Shown here in pieces: positions 18,301-27,102 of a stretch of DNA of 64,000 bases. The DNA comes from Mesolinea sp040772305. Lineage in GTDB: Bacteria > Chloroflexota > Anaerolineae > Anaerolineales > Anaerolineaceae. The notes below the pieces were generated by a model, which searched no databases, was not told the origin of the DNA, and was given only the letters and a program-made list of their open reading frames with translations. Position 1 is the first letter of the stretch, and each line of letters starts with the position of its first letter. The stretch is from the NCBI GenBank assembly GCA_040772305.1, contig JAXGYK010000001.1, positions 620,001 to 684,000 on the forward strand, given 5' to 3'. The position numbers and the translations under genes were made by a program.

Positions 18301-19088
18301 GCATCACCATTGCAGAAAAAGAATGGCTTTTGGTCTGCACTGGGAGGAAAGCTGACTGATTCGGAAAAGCTTACAGTAATTCCCGCTCCAACAGGGAGCT
18401 TAACTGTTTCTACCGGATCGAAGCTGAAACCTGTAATGGCAGGCGCCGGATCGGGAGGCGCAGCGCATGTAAAAATAGTGTCGGCATGTAGAGGATCGGG
18501 AGTAACTGCTGAAAAATCGTTCTTATTATTATCTGTGTCTACACAAGGGTCGTTGCGCCGCCCAGACAAGCTCTCTGAAAGATGCGGGCCACTCTCAGTC
18601 TCATATAGCAAGCCAAACTTGGGTGCAGACGTCCCCTGAGCAATTCCAAAACCAGCCTTATCAATTTCGAGGCCATTAGCGTCTGTAAGCCGGACCGCAA
18701 GCGAGTCAGGCCTAAGGCCCAGACTGATCTTTAGATCCGGGCTCGGGAAGCTGCTTTCCGGGAAGTTACCCTCAGTCAGCTGGATCAGAAAATGATCTCT
18801 TGCTGCGATGGTTCCGGAAATGATTACCGGCGGATTATCATCCCCCAAGCCGCTGCCCTGGATTCCATAGAGTTTCCAATTATTCATGGACTGTGCTTCT
18901 GAAGACATGTTGAAAAGGACGAGGTAGTCCGGTAAGGAGCTGCCAGCTGCACTTCCGCCTCCATAAACTTCTGCAATGATAATGGAACTGGAAAGCGCAA
19001 GTATTGGTTGCGGAGTTAAGGAAGCTAAAGCAACAACAACAAACACAAGGGCGGTCAATATTCGGAACGCCTTCATACGCTTTGTCAT
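15342..19088 (-). CDS. Secreted ExeM/NucH-type extracellular nuclease, multidomain
   Basis: A 1248-residue exported protein with signal peptide (LVFVVVALASLTPQPILA). Domains in order: a lamin-tail-like beta domain (about 35-150; IIIAEVYGGGS...YLVLFN), three Ig-like modules (about 205-540), an OB-fold of the YhcR/NucH type (about 545-790), an endonuclease/exonuclease/phosphatase domain (from about 805: LRIASLNVLNYF, DVIGLIEIEN, VAVNHLKSKS, LILGDLNAY, SSDHDPI), and a cadherin-like Ig repeat (YGSLELKADGSFVYKP). It ends in LYLPVIRR. The catalytic Asn, Glu, Asp and His positions of the nuclease superfamily are present. Its job is probably extracellular DNA degradation for nutrients or biofilm turnover. 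GGAG before the ATG supports the start; a palindromic terminator follows. Confidence 0.88.
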   Translation of the reverse strand: MTKRMKAFRILTALVFVVVALASLTPQPILALSSSIIIAEVYGGGSAAGSSLPDYLVLFNMSSEAQSMNNWKLYGIQGSGLGDDNPPVIISGTIAARDHFLIQLTEGNFPESSFPSPDLKISLGLRPDSLAVRLTDANGLEIDKAGFGIAQGTSAPKFGLLYETESGPHLSESLSGRRNDPCVDTDNNKNDFSAVTPDPLHADTIFTCAAPPDPAPAITGFSFDPVETVKLPVGAGITVSFSESVSFPPSADQKPFFFCNGDAQSQERSASLLALPVEDPVPPESRWLITPVAALPYATDCTLNIPAASLSDSAGNHLAQDGSFSFTTQSQPPPAASITEISVQGGSAWAQRDASLNVSFSTALTPPEAWFSLSCNQIAIPATFSPVTEAQSFNIQPGVLFEYGANCALTIQRTTFDPALDRDYSFNFTVRSHDDPAPTLLSSLPAHNASNVNLSLPIRLNFSEPVTIDMQYAVLDCGSGMIGMEHSTDPSNPNTLLLTPEHALPAASACTLSVPNTAISDNDLLDPPDNPSEGINLSFTTAAQSCLPATHTIMQVQGTGAETPYLDQTVTVQGVVTALFPDLKGFAIQDPVGDANPASSDGIFVYIYQGLPADIAVGDQLSVTALALEYLGQTQLSSKKGSPDVQVVNCGATGLTFSPIPLSLPFDSYDPEPYEGMLVSFAQPLVITEHHNYQRYGYISLSSRRYFTPTAIYTPGPQVIAAQQAQLRDILFLDDASSAQNPRQLRHPDGAAFSLEHRFRGGDEVIGVTGLLDQYQSTYRIQPTAGAQYQERNPRPPAPQLINGELRIASLNVLNYFTTLDNGSDICGPDGLQECRGADNLNELERQRDKLVAAIKGMQADVIGLIEIENDRPGQLADYAVDSLVTDINAQPGYGNYAYVPTGAIGNDVIKVALIYNTDKLTLEGSPAIISAVGFDASLNRPALAQSFKDKGSDQIFTVAVNHLKSKSSACENDPDLGDGAGNCNLTRTSAAAALVKWLSNDPTGTGSDMFLILGDLNAYAQEDPIYAIRRGPDGLLYTDDDFINIIERFQGPDAYSYSYDGAISYLDHGLANRKLASYILDAGYWHINADEPSVLDYDTSYKPAEVDALYEPNAYRSSDHDPILVSLLLNYLPQAKNDFYRTDMNLTLRVAMPDGVLWNDRDVNIYDRLTVSLVSGPRYGSLELKADGSFVYKPELNWSGDDSFVYRIHDAPGLRANGSQTATVTIRVFHSNIPAPWQQLYLPVIRR

Positions 19089-19279
19089 GTGTAGTCTCCG
19101 GGGATTAAGGTTGGAACTTTATAACGTGAATCGTATCACGATATGTTTTTGTTGTGAAGATTATTTCAATGCCAGGAGTTTATTACTACTTTCCAATCTG
19201 CCTAAATCATCAGGCAGATTGGATACATACAATTTTTACAGAAGGAAACGACCTTAGCGGTTTTTATGGTTTGGCTCTG

Positions 19280-20614
19280 CTATATATGATCCCCATCCAT
19301 CAGCACAGAGTGGAAGGGTTTGAGATTCAGGATTTGAGGCAGCTCCAAAACAAGCGCCGGGGATGAAAACCTGGTTTCACCATCTATCACTTTCACCTCA
19401 TTATTGCTCAGCAAGTCTCGATAAGCTCCATCGTCCACAGGAAAACTGATCGGCCCGTCAAAACCTGAGGGGTTGAAGGCGCCCAGCAAGCTGGCTTTTT
19501 CGCCAACGTAGGCCGCCAAAACAACTGGTTCGGCTTGCAGAATTTCAAAGACTCCTTCCAAAACCAGGGGATGGTGCTTCACCTTGAAAAGTGCGGTAAA
19601 GAAGTCCTGCAGAGGATAGTCCTCCCAATCAATCAGGTCACGGTCAAAGAGGCTGGGGGTATGCTTGGCTTCACTTTCCTGGCCGGCATAAATCAGAAAA
19701 GCGCCTTTGTTGAAGGCCTCAAAGGCTGTCCATGCCAGAGCGGCCTGGCGTGTGGGAGCCAAAGCCATAACACGCCGCTGGTCATGATTTTCAGTGCAAT
19801 GCATTTTTACATAAGTGCGGGGGTAAATAGCCTCCTGAAAACGGTGCATCTCCAGCAGGCGGGCAGGGGGCTCGCTGCCGGCAATCACACTTTGCAGGAT
19901 GGGCCAGATGTCGTAATCGTAGCTCATATCAAAGGCCTGATAGATTTCGCTATCCGAATAACCGCTCAAGCCTGCCTTGCGCCGAGAGGCTACGAAGGCA
20001 GCATGGACTGCCTCAGCAAGCCAGATGGTGTTGGGATTCAGCTCGGCAACCTGGCGGCGCGCTTCCAACCAGAAACTCGCAGGCACCAGAGAAGCGACGT
20101 CGCACCTGAAGCCGTCAACGCCCAGGCTAACCCAAAACTTTAGCGAGTCAATCAGGTATTGCGCCAGCTCGGGCTGGGGATGCTTGAGGTCAATGACATC
20201 GCTCCATTCGGGCACGGTGGTCATCGGCCTGCCTTCGCTATCCTGGTGGAAGAACTGAGGATAATCGCGCACTAACAGCGAGTCGTGGGCGGTGTGGTTG
20301 TAAACCACATCGATCATTACCTTCATGCCGCGGGCGTGGATGGCCGCAATCGTGTGCTTAAAATCCTCCAGCGTACCGTACTCGGGATTCACTGCGCGGT
20401 AGTCGCTGATGGAATAGGGGCAGCCCAAACTGCCCTTTTTATTGACCTTGCCAATGGGATGGATGGGCATAAACCACACCACATCCACGCCCATGCTGCG
20501 GATGCGGTCCAGGTCCGCCTCAAAGGCTTTAAAGGTTCCCTCGGGAGTATGATTGCGGACGTAAACCTCGTAGATCACCAAACTGTTATGGGTATAGGGT
20601 GTATCAATGGCCAT
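19280..20614 (-). CDS. Alpha-amylase family (GH13) glycosidase
   Basis: A 444-residue TIM-barrel glycosidase without a signal peptide, so cytoplasmic. GH13 regions are clear: DVVYNHTAHDS (region I), GFRCDVASLVP with nucleophile Asp172 (region II), WLAEAVH with acid/base Glu201 (region III), and CTENHDQRR (region IV). It is shorter than typical amylases and has a small C-terminal beta domain. It probably hydrolyses or transfers on imported alpha-glucans or maltodextrins. The ATG at 20614 follows GGAGC; an earlier in-frame ATG at 20650 has no such signal. Confidence 0.88.
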   Translation of the reverse strand: MAIDTPYTHNSLVIYEVYVRNHTPEGTFKAFEADLDRIRSMGVDVVWFMPIHPIGKVNKKGSLGCPYSISDYRAVNPEYGTLEDFKHTIAAIHARGMKVMIDVVYNHTAHDSLLVRDYPQFFHQDSEGRPMTTVPEWSDVIDLKHPQPELAQYLIDSLKFWVSLGVDGFRCDVASLVPASFWLEARRQVAELNPNTIWLAEAVHAAFVASRRKAGLSGYSDSEIYQAFDMSYDYDIWPILQSVIAGSEPPARLLEMHRFQEAIYPRTYVKMHCTENHDQRRVMALAPTRQAALAWTAFEAFNKGAFLIYAGQESEAKHTPSLFDRDLIDWEDYPLQDFFTALFKVKHHPLVLEGVFEILQAEPVVLAAYVGEKASLLGAFNPSGFDGPISFPVDDGAYRDLLSNNEVKVIDGETRFSSPALVLELPQILNLKPFHSVLMDGDHI

Positions 20615-21004
20615 GATTGCTCCGTTTTCTTTTAAATAGTTAACAATCACAGATTGTACATGAGAAGGACTCGGAGACGCAAATTACTTAAACCGCATAA
20701 AGTTCTTGATGTGTAACTCGAAGCCGTCATTTCTTCCGGCTTCGGTCAAATCTTTGATCCGCAACACTTTTGAACAGAAAGACTAACCTTGCCCGTGCAG
20801 GATTAAAAGCTCCGGCTTTATTCCTTGATAAAGACTATTAATATTCCATCATAAAGACTTGCCGTCAGGCAAAGCAGCTTGCCTTTTTGGTACAATCACC
20901 ATAAAGACCTTTGTGTCTCTTGACGAAACAAATTTCCCCGCCCGATTTCAGCCTGCCGAAATCCAAACGGCGGGATCATATGGCAGGTTTAAGTGGAGGA
21001 TGCC
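20615..21004. other. Divergent gap upstream of clpC
   Basis: 390 bases between the glycosidase and clpC. It contains a GAAGCCG/CGGCTTC stem near 20723-20747 and AGGCAA/TTGCCT plus TTTT at 20867-20888 on the plus strand, which looks like a small terminator or attenuator in the clpC leader. No CIRCE or CtsR-type repeat was seen. TACAAT at 20891 is a possible -10 without a good -35. Confidence 0.4.
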
Positions 21005-23593
21005 ATGGCTGGCATGAATCAATTTACGCAAAAAGCAAAGCGGGTGCTCTCTTTGGCACAGCTGGAGGCTGAGCGCTTGCGTCAGAGTGAAATCGATACC
21101 GCCCATCTGCTCTTGGGCTTGGTTTTGGAACGCGGCACCATTGCACAACGGGTACTCTTTGAACTGGGCCTGGAAACAGACGCCCTGCAAAACCTGGTAA
21201 GCCTGGATCCGATTCCGGATGAGGTTCTGCAAAGTTATACCCTTGCGGATGAGACCCGCGGAGCATTAGAACGTGCCTTGGAAGAAGCACGCAACAGCAA
21301 CCAGCGCCAGGTGGGCACCGAGCATATCCTGCTGGCTCTGGCCAACAACGAAGGCAGCCGGGCAATGCAGCTGCTGGCGAAGTTTGGCATTACTCCCCAG
21401 CAGGTAAAGCGCGAAATTCGGCGCGCTGTGGCCGAAGCTCGCGAAGGCGATGAAGACAATACCCAACAGGCACCCCGGCCCGAGCTTGAAAAGCATACTG
21501 TGGGCAAGGAACAGAGCAGCAGGCAGAAAAAAACCGAGGATAGTAAGACTCCCCTGGTAGACCAGCTGGCAACTGACCTCACCGCCTGGGCTGAAGAAGG
21601 CCGGCTGGACCCCGTGGTAGGCCGCAAAAAAGAAATTGAGCGCGTGATTCAAATTTTGGCGCGCCGTTCTAAGAACAACCCGGCCCTCATCGGCGACCCT
21701 GGCGTGGGCAAAACAGCCATTGTTGAAGGTCTGGCCCAGCGCATCGTGGAAGGCGATGTGCCGGCCCTGCTGCTTAATAAGCGTGTGCTGCAGCTGGATG
21801 TGGGCTCGCTGGTAGCCGGTACGATGTACCGCGGTCAGTTTGAAGAGCGTCTTAAGCGTGTGATTGACGAATTGAAAGCCAGCGGCGCCATCGTTTTCTT
21901 TGACGAGCTGCATATGCTGGTAGGGGCTGGCGGAGCTGGCGGCCAGGTGGACGCAGCGAATATCCTTAAACCTGCCCTCTCCCGAGGTGAACTGCAGGTA
22001 ATTGGCGCAACAACCCTCAACGAGTACCGCAAGCATATCGAGAGCGACGCCGCCTTGGAACGCCGTTTCCAGCCGATTGTAGTGGAACAGCCCAGCGTAG
22101 CTGAAACGATCGAGATCCTCAAAGGGATCCGTCCCAATTATGAAGAACACCATCGCCTGAACATCAGTGATGAAGCTCTGGAATCGGCGGCGGTACTTTC
22201 CAGCCGTTATGTAACCGAACGCTTCCTGCCCGATAAGGCCATTGACCTGGTAGACGAAGCTGCCAGCCGCGTACGCATGTACAAAAGCGAAAACGCAATC
22301 AACAGCAAAGAACTGATGGCGCAGCTGCGCACTTTGCGCAGTGAAATGCGCGCAGCACGGAAAAATGAGGATAACGACCGCCTGCAGGAGCTTTTGGCTG
22401 AACAGGCCGATCTCGAAGAAAAACTGTCCGGTTTGCAGGAAAGCTGGGATCGAGCCAAAGCACCGAATTTAAGCTCCGAAGATGTGGCCGAGGTAATCAG
22501 TATGTGGACGGGCATTCCGCTGACCCAGCTGGAATCGACCGAGGCTGATAAGCTGCTCAAGATGGAAGAACTGCTTGGCGAGGCTATTATTGGCCAGTCG
22601 GAAGCGATTAGTGCCGTAAGCAAGGCGGTACGGCGGGCACGGGCAGGGCTTAAAAATCCGCATCGCCCGGTTGGTTCCTTTATGTTCCTGGGCCCGACTG
22701 GCGTGGGAAAAACCGAACTGACCAAGGCCCTGGCCCGGATTATGTTTGGCAGCGAAGACGCGCTGATTCAAATTGATATGAGCGAGTTTATGGAGCGGCA
22801 CAGCATGAGCCGCCTGGTTGGTGCACCTCCTGGTTATGTAGGCTATGATGAAGCCGGCCAGCTTACCGAGGCCATCCGGCGCAAACCCTACTCGATTGTC
22901 GTATTTGACGAGGTCGAGAAGGCCCACCCTGAAGCGCTGAATATGCTCCTGCAAATTATGGAAGAAGGCCACCTGAGCGACGCAAAAGGTGTAAAGGTCG
23001 ATTTCAAAAACGCCATCATCATCCTGACCACCAATATTGGCGCCGATTTGATTAAACGCCAAAACGCATTTGGCTTCTCCCTTGATTTTGATGCCAAACA
23101 GGAAGAGCAGATGGCCTATGATGAGATGCACAAGAAGTTGATCGACGCGCTCAAGCGCAGTTTTAGGCCAGAGTTTATCAACCGTCTGGACTCAGTGATC
23201 GTATTCCGCGGATTGAACCGTGAGGATATCCGCCAGATTGTGGCCCTGGAGATCGAAAAAGTAAGCGAACGCCTGGAAGAGTTCAAACTGAAACTGCAGC
23301 CCAGTGAAGCTGCGCTGGACCTTCTTGCCGAGGAAGGCTTTGACCCGGAAATGGGCGCCCGGCCGGTACGGCGTGTGATTCAGCAGCAGGTCGAAGAACA
23401 GCTTTCGGATGCCATTCTGGCCGGCCAGTTTAGCGCCGGCGACACAATCCTGGTAGATACCGAAGAGCAGCCAGCCGAGGGTGAGGACGAAAAACCTGTG
23501 CAAAAGATTGTTCTGCGCAAGTCCGGTGAGCTGCCAGAAGTTTTTGAAAACCTGGATAAAGAAGCTGAACCGCAGCCTGTTTCGGAGGCCTGA
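21005..23593 (+). CDS. clpC: ATP-dependent Clp protease ATP-binding subunit ClpC
   Basis: An 862-residue Hsp100 unfoldase. It has two Clp-N repeats (residues 1-140), a linker, AAA-1 with Walker A GDPGVGKT (about 230-237) and Walker B ...IVFFDELHMLVGAGG, a short coiled-coil M domain (KELMAQLRTLRSEMRAARK onward, ClpC-size rather than the long ClpB M domain), AAA-2 with GPTGVGKT (563-570) and the C-terminal D2-small domain. It feeds substrates to ClpP. The ATG at 21005 has GGAGGA four bases upstream; a GTG at 20993 overlaps this site. The TGA overlaps the radA start (TGATG). The ctsR-mcsAB genes that precede clpC in Firmicutes are absent. Confidence 0.95.
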   Translation: MAGMNQFTQKAKRVLSLAQLEAERLRQSEIDTAHLLLGLVLERGTIAQRVLFELGLETDALQNLVSLDPIPDEVLQSYTLADETRGALERALEEARNSNQRQVGTEHILLALANNEGSRAMQLLAKFGITPQQVKREIRRAVAEAREGDEDNTQQAPRPELEKHTVGKEQSSRQKKTEDSKTPLVDQLATDLTAWAEEGRLDPVVGRKKEIERVIQILARRSKNNPALIGDPGVGKTAIVEGLAQRIVEGDVPALLLNKRVLQLDVGSLVAGTMYRGQFEERLKRVIDELKASGAIVFFDELHMLVGAGGAGGQVDAANILKPALSRGELQVIGATTLNEYRKHIESDAALERRFQPIVVEQPSVAETIEILKGIRPNYEEHHRLNISDEALESAAVLSSRYVTERFLPDKAIDLVDEAASRVRMYKSENAINSKELMAQLRTLRSEMRAARKNEDNDRLQELLAEQADLEEKLSGLQESWDRAKAPNLSSEDVAEVISMWTGIPLTQLESTEADKLLKMEELLGEAIIGQSEAISAVSKAVRRARAGLKNPHRPVGSFMFLGPTGVGKTELTKALARIMFGSEDALIQIDMSEFMERHSMSRLVGAPPGYVGYDEAGQLTEAIRRKPYSIVVFDEVEKAHPEALNMLLQIMEEGHLSDAKGVKVDFKNAIIILTTNIGADLIKRQNAFGFSLDFDAKQEEQMAYDEMHKKLIDALKRSFRPEFINRLDSVIVFRGLNREDIRQIVALEIEKVSERLEEFKLKLQPSEAALDLLAEEGFDPEMGARPVRRVIQQQVEEQLSDAILAGQFSAGDTILVDTEEQPAEGEDEKPVQKIVLRKSGELPEVFENLDKEAEPQPVSEA

Positions 23594-25017
23594 TGCCAAA
23601 ACTTTACACCCGCTATGTGTGCGCGCAGTGCGGTAAGGTGTCCAGCGTCCGCTTTGGCCGCTGCCCTGGCTGCGGTACCTGGGACAGTATGGTGGAAGAG
23701 GTTGTAGAACAGGAAAAGAATAATGCCCGGGCAGCAAGTCCCTTGCCCGGGCTTTCTTCTGCCGCGACCGTCAAACCTTTAGCCGATATTCAAGACAGCC
23801 CGGAAGAGCGCATCCCCCTGGTAATGGAGGAGTTCGCTCGCGTACTGGGCGGAGGTATTGTGCCTGGCTCCATCGTATTGATTGGGGGCGACCCGGGCAT
23901 TGGGAAAAGCACGCTTACCCTGCAAATGGCAATGTTGCTGGCTCAGGAGAGTGTGGTGCTCTATGTGAGTGGCGAGGAATCGGAGCAGCAAATCAAAATG
24001 CGTGCCAGGCGTCTGGTGGCAGGCAGCTCAGAAAAGCAGCAAAGCCTGCCAAAGACCCTTTACCTCTTAACCGAAACCAACCTGGCTTCCATTTTTACGC
24101 AGATCGGCAGCCTTAAGCCCAGCCTGGTAATTATCGATTCGATTCAAACCATGACCCTGCCTGAAATGGAGAGTTCGGCGGGATCCATCAGCCAGGTACG
24201 GGAATGCGCTGCCCGCCTGCGCGAGCTGGCCAAGACCACCGGCATCACCGTCTTCGTGATTGGGCATGTTACCAAGGAAGGCACCATTGCCGGCCCGCGC
24301 GTGCTGGAGCACATCGTGGATACCGTGCTTTACCTGGAAGGCGAGCAATTCCAAAGCTACCGCCTGCTGCGCAGTGTAAAGAACCGTTTTGGCGCCACCA
24401 GCGAGGTAGGCGTCTTTGAAATGCAGGAAAAAGGCATGGTGGAGGTCAGCAACCCCAGCGAGGTCTTTTTGGCAGAGCGCATGGTGAATGCACCGGGGTC
24501 GGCCATTGCAGTAACCATGGAGGGTACACGTCCTTTGCTGGTTGAGGTTCAGGGACTAACCACGCCTACCCATTTTGGCAACCCGCGCCGTACCACCAAC
24601 GGCATCGACTTTAATCGTCTGCTTCTGATTACGGCGGTGCTTTCGCGGCGCAGCAGTGTAAAATTAAGTGAGCAGGACGTTTTTATCAATGTCGTGGGCG
24701 GCTTGCGCATTGACGAGCCGGCTGCCGACCTGGCCGTTGCTGTGGCCCTGGCCTCTTCGTATAAGGATCAGGCCGTTCGCGCCGATACAGTGTTGATTGG
24801 CGAAGTGGGGCTTTCGGGCGAGCTGCGCATGGTTGGCCAAATCCATGCGCGCTTAAAGGAAGCTGCCAAACTGGGTTTTAAGCGGGCGGTGATCCCGCAC
24901 AGAGTGCGCAAAGGCGAACCCTGGCCGGCAGGGATTGAGGTGCTTGAGGCCCGCAGCCTGCGCGAAGCGATTGGCATGGCCTTACTGGAAGATGAAAAGC
25001 AAAAGAAAGGTGCATAG
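23593..25017 (+). CDS. radA: DNA repair protein RadA
   Basis: A 474-residue RadA/Sms. It has an N-terminal zinc finger (Cys10, Cys13, Cys24, Cys27), a RecA-like ATPase with Walker A GDPGIGKST (99-107), the diagnostic KNRFG motif (263-267), and a C-terminal Lon-protease-like domain (INVVGGLRIDEPAADLAVAVALASS). It is a DnaB-like branch-migration helicase in recombination. It overlaps clpC by one base (TGATG), with GGAGG inside the clpC end, so it is translationally coupled. The clpC-radA order is common in bacteria. Confidence 0.96.
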   Translation: MPKLYTRYVCAQCGKVSSVRFGRCPGCGTWDSMVEEVVEQEKNNARAASPLPGLSSAATVKPLADIQDSPEERIPLVMEEFARVLGGGIVPGSIVLIGGDPGIGKSTLTLQMAMLLAQESVVLYVSGEESEQQIKMRARRLVAGSSEKQQSLPKTLYLLTETNLASIFTQIGSLKPSLVIIDSIQTMTLPEMESSAGSISQVRECAARLRELAKTTGITVFVIGHVTKEGTIAGPRVLEHIVDTVLYLEGEQFQSYRLLRSVKNRFGATSEVGVFEMQEKGMVEVSNPSEVFLAERMVNAPGSAIAVTMEGTRPLLVEVQGLTTPTHFGNPRRTTNGIDFNRLLLITAVLSRRSSVKLSEQDVFINVVGGLRIDEPAADLAVAVALASSYKDQAVRADTVLIGEVGLSGELRMVGQIHARLKEAAKLGFKRAVIPHRVRKGEPWPAGIEVLEARSLREAIGMALLEDEKQKKGA

Positions 25018-25530
25018 ATGGGCTCGATTCTCAATTTGATCCCCTTTTTTGGAGCTACCCGGCGCAATCACGCCTTGGAACACGCAACCATGCAAGTGCT
25101 CTCGCGGCGCTACAGCGGCTTGCGCATGGCCGGGATTTCGGGTCCCTTGGGCTTTACCTTAATTGGCGACTTGCCCACCGAGGTGGTCACCGACGCGGTA
25201 CTGGAAGCGCAACAGCGCCTCAAGTCCGGGGAGAAGGAGCTTGCCATCCACCCCAATTGCGGAACAAACCTGGCAGCCAGCTCCGGAATAGCCGGGGCAG
25301 CCGCATCTATGGTTATTTGGGGCCTGGCCGGCAAACGCGCGCCGCGATGGTTCCAATACCTAATGGGCGCCTTGGTGGCAGTGCCTTTCTTTTTGATCTC
25401 CCGGCCTCTGGGCCCCAAGATGCAGCGGGCTTTCACCGTAGAACCTAATCTGGGCCACCAGCAGGTGCGCCTGGTGGAAAGCCGCAAGACGGGCAATAGC
25501 TTTGTGCATGTGATCAGCACCGGCAGGTAG
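25018..25530 (+). CDS. DUF6391-like membrane protein
   Basis: A 170-residue protein that follows radA with no gap. The pattern NHALEHATMQVLSRRYSGLRMAGIS, then HPNCGTNLAASSGIAGAAAS, resembles the DUF6391 family described in cyanobacteria and Chloroflexota; function unknown. Two hydrophobic segments (about 90-105 and 117-130) suggest membrane association. A conserved His-Glu-His (HALEH) and an HPNCG motif could bind metal, though this is only inference. It lies inside a replication, repair and proteostasis operon. Confidence 0.65.
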   Translation: MGSILNLIPFFGATRRNHALEHATMQVLSRRYSGLRMAGISGPLGFTLIGDLPTEVVTDAVLEAQQRLKSGEKELAIHPNCGTNLAASSGIAGAAASMVIWGLAGKRAPRWFQYLMGALVAVPFFLISRPLGPKMQRAFTVEPNLGHQQVRLVESRKTGNSFVHVISTGR

Positions 25531-25533
25531 GCC

Positions 25534-26037
25534 GTGGAGCGTGAGATCTTGCTTTTGGGGGATATGCGGCTTTATGACCGCGCCTTACCGGTACAGGAAA
25601 ACGAACTGCCGGCCCTGGAACCGGTCATCCAGGACCTGCACGACACTCTGATGGCCTTTCGGGCACGCACGGGGGCCGGGCGCGCCATTGCCGCGCCGCA
25701 AATTGGGGTCAATAAACGCCTGATTTACATGCACATTGACCGGCCTGTGGTGATTATTAACCCCCGGCTCAGCTTTCCCAGCAGCGAACGCATGCGCGTT
25801 TGGGATGACTGCATGAGCCTGCCCGGGCTTTGGGTGCAGGTGGAGCGTTTTAAGCATGCAGTGCTGAACTACCGCGATGAATACTGGCTGGAGCAAAGCC
25901 TCAGCCTGGAAGGCGACCTGAGCGAGCTGCTCCAGCACGAATACGACCATTTAGATGGTATCCTCATGACCATGCGCGCCGTTGACGAATATAGTTTTAG
26001 TATGCTTAAGCCCGGAAGCAATTATGCCCAAAATTAG
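25534..26037 (+). CDS. def: Peptide deformylase, divergent motif II
   Basis: A 167-residue Fe/Zn hydrolase that removes the formyl group from nascent proteins. Motif I is GRAIAAPQIG (Gln56; consensus GxGLAAPQ), motif II is DDCMSLPG (Cys93; consensus EGCLS), and motif III is QHEYDHLDG (His135, Glu136, His139). All metal ligands and the catalytic Glu remain, but motif II has Glu-Gly replaced by Asp-Asp. It starts with GTG (25534), four bases after the previous stop, without a clear ribosome binding site, so it is probably coupled. holA begins inside its 3' end. Activity may be altered. Confidence 0.82.
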   Translation: MEREILLLGDMRLYDRALPVQENELPALEPVIQDLHDTLMAFRARTGAGRAIAAPQIGVNKRLIYMHIDRPVVIINPRLSFPSSERMRVWDDCMSLPGLWVQVERFKHAVLNYRDEYWLEQSLSLEGDLSELLQHEYDHLDGILMTMRAVDEYSFSMLKPGSNYAQN

Positions 26038-27028
26038 CCTCCTCCGCGGGAATGACCGCAGCCGCTTCAAAGAACTGATCACCCAGTCAAAATCCAGCCT
26101 GGGGGATGAAAGCATGTCCGACCTGAACACTACCCTCCTGGATGGAGACAGCTGCAAACAGGACGAACTGGCCAACGCAATCATGGCCATTCCCTTCCTT
26201 ACCGAAAAGCGCCTGGTGGTCATGGAGCAGGCCCGTGCCTTCCTCAACCGCCAAAAGAAGGACGAACGCCCCAAACTGCTGACCCTTTTGGAAGAAATGC
26301 CCGCCTCCACCCTGCTGCTCCTGATCATCGAAGATGAACCGGTGCGCCGGCGCGGGGAGCGCGGCTGGGAGAACCTGCGCCAGTACGACTGGCTTCTGGC
26401 CTGGCAAAAAGAGCATGCGGATTCCGCTGCCCTGGTGGAATGCGTCCTGCCATCCGATGACGAGATGCCAGCCTGGATCATCAGCCAGGCCAAGGCACAG
26501 CAAGGCGCCATCACCCCTCCTGCTGCGCGGCTTTTAGCCAGTTACGTGGGCAACAACACCCTGCGCGCCGGCCACGAACTGGATAAACTGCTCACCTACG
26601 CCGGTTCCAGCCGGCCGGTAAGCCCGGAAGATGTGATGCTATTAACCGCCCAGGAAAAAGAAGGCAAAATCTTTGACTTCACGGATGCTCTGGGAGAACG
26701 CAACGGAACGAAGGCGATGCAGGAGTTTCGCCTTTTGGCGCAGGAAAGCGAGATTGTGGAACTGGCAGCGATGATCCAGCGGCAATTCCGGCTGCTGATC
26801 ATGGCGCGAGAGGTTCTGGACGAAGGCGGCAAGCAGGCCGACATTGAAAAAGAACTGCGCGTACTGGGCTTTATCGCTCAAAAACTGGCCAGACAGGCAC
26901 GCCGCTTTACGATGCAGCAGCTGCTGAGCATCTACCGCCAGCTCCTTGCTATTGACGAAGGCATGAAAACGGGGGGAATGCCCGGCGATGTAGCCTACGA
27001 ACTGCTGATTGCGCAATTAACTGCTTGA
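26024..27028 (+). CDS. holA: DNA polymerase III delta subunit
   Basis: A 334-residue clamp-loader subunit. It has the HolA layout: N-terminal AAA-like domain beginning PKISLLRGNDRSRFKELI, then a helical lid with TPPAARLLASYVGNNTLRAGHELDKLLTY and a C-terminal collar domain (REVLDEGGKQADIEKELRVLGFIAQKLARQARRFTMQQLLSIYRQLLAIDEGMKTG). The ATG at 26024, with GGAAG six bases before, overlaps def by 14 bases. Last gene of the clpC-radA-DUF6391-def-holA run. Confidence 0.9.
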   Translation: MPKISLLRGNDRSRFKELITQSKSSLGDESMSDLNTTLLDGDSCKQDELANAIMAIPFLTEKRLVVMEQARAFLNRQKKDERPKLLTLLEEMPASTLLLLIIEDEPVRRRGERGWENLRQYDWLLAWQKEHADSAALVECVLPSDDEMPAWIISQAKAQQGAITPPAARLLASYVGNNTLRAGHELDKLLTYAGSSRPVSPEDVMLLTAQEKEGKIFDFTDALGERNGTKAMQEFRLLAQESEIVELAAMIQRQFRLLIMAREVLDEGGKQADIEKELRVLGFIAQKLARQARRFTMQQLLSIYRQLLAIDEGMKTGGMPGDVAYELLIAQLTA

Positions 27029-27102
27029 GCCCTTTCGCTGCCTAAACCCTTAGAATCCTGAAAAATTGAAAAAATCACCCTGCGTATCGGATCAACGCAA
27101 AC

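Noticed and set aside
15726..18639. Several long plus-strand open frames opposite the secreted nuclease
   Set aside because: They lie antisense to a 1248-residue protein with clear domains, have no ribosome binding sites and resemble no family.
20867..20888. AGGCAA/TTGCCT hairpin with TTTT upstream of clpC as a small RNA terminator
   Set aside because: The stem is only 6 bp and no plus-strand gene or clear promoter lies upstream; an attenuator in the clpC leader is possible but not supported further.
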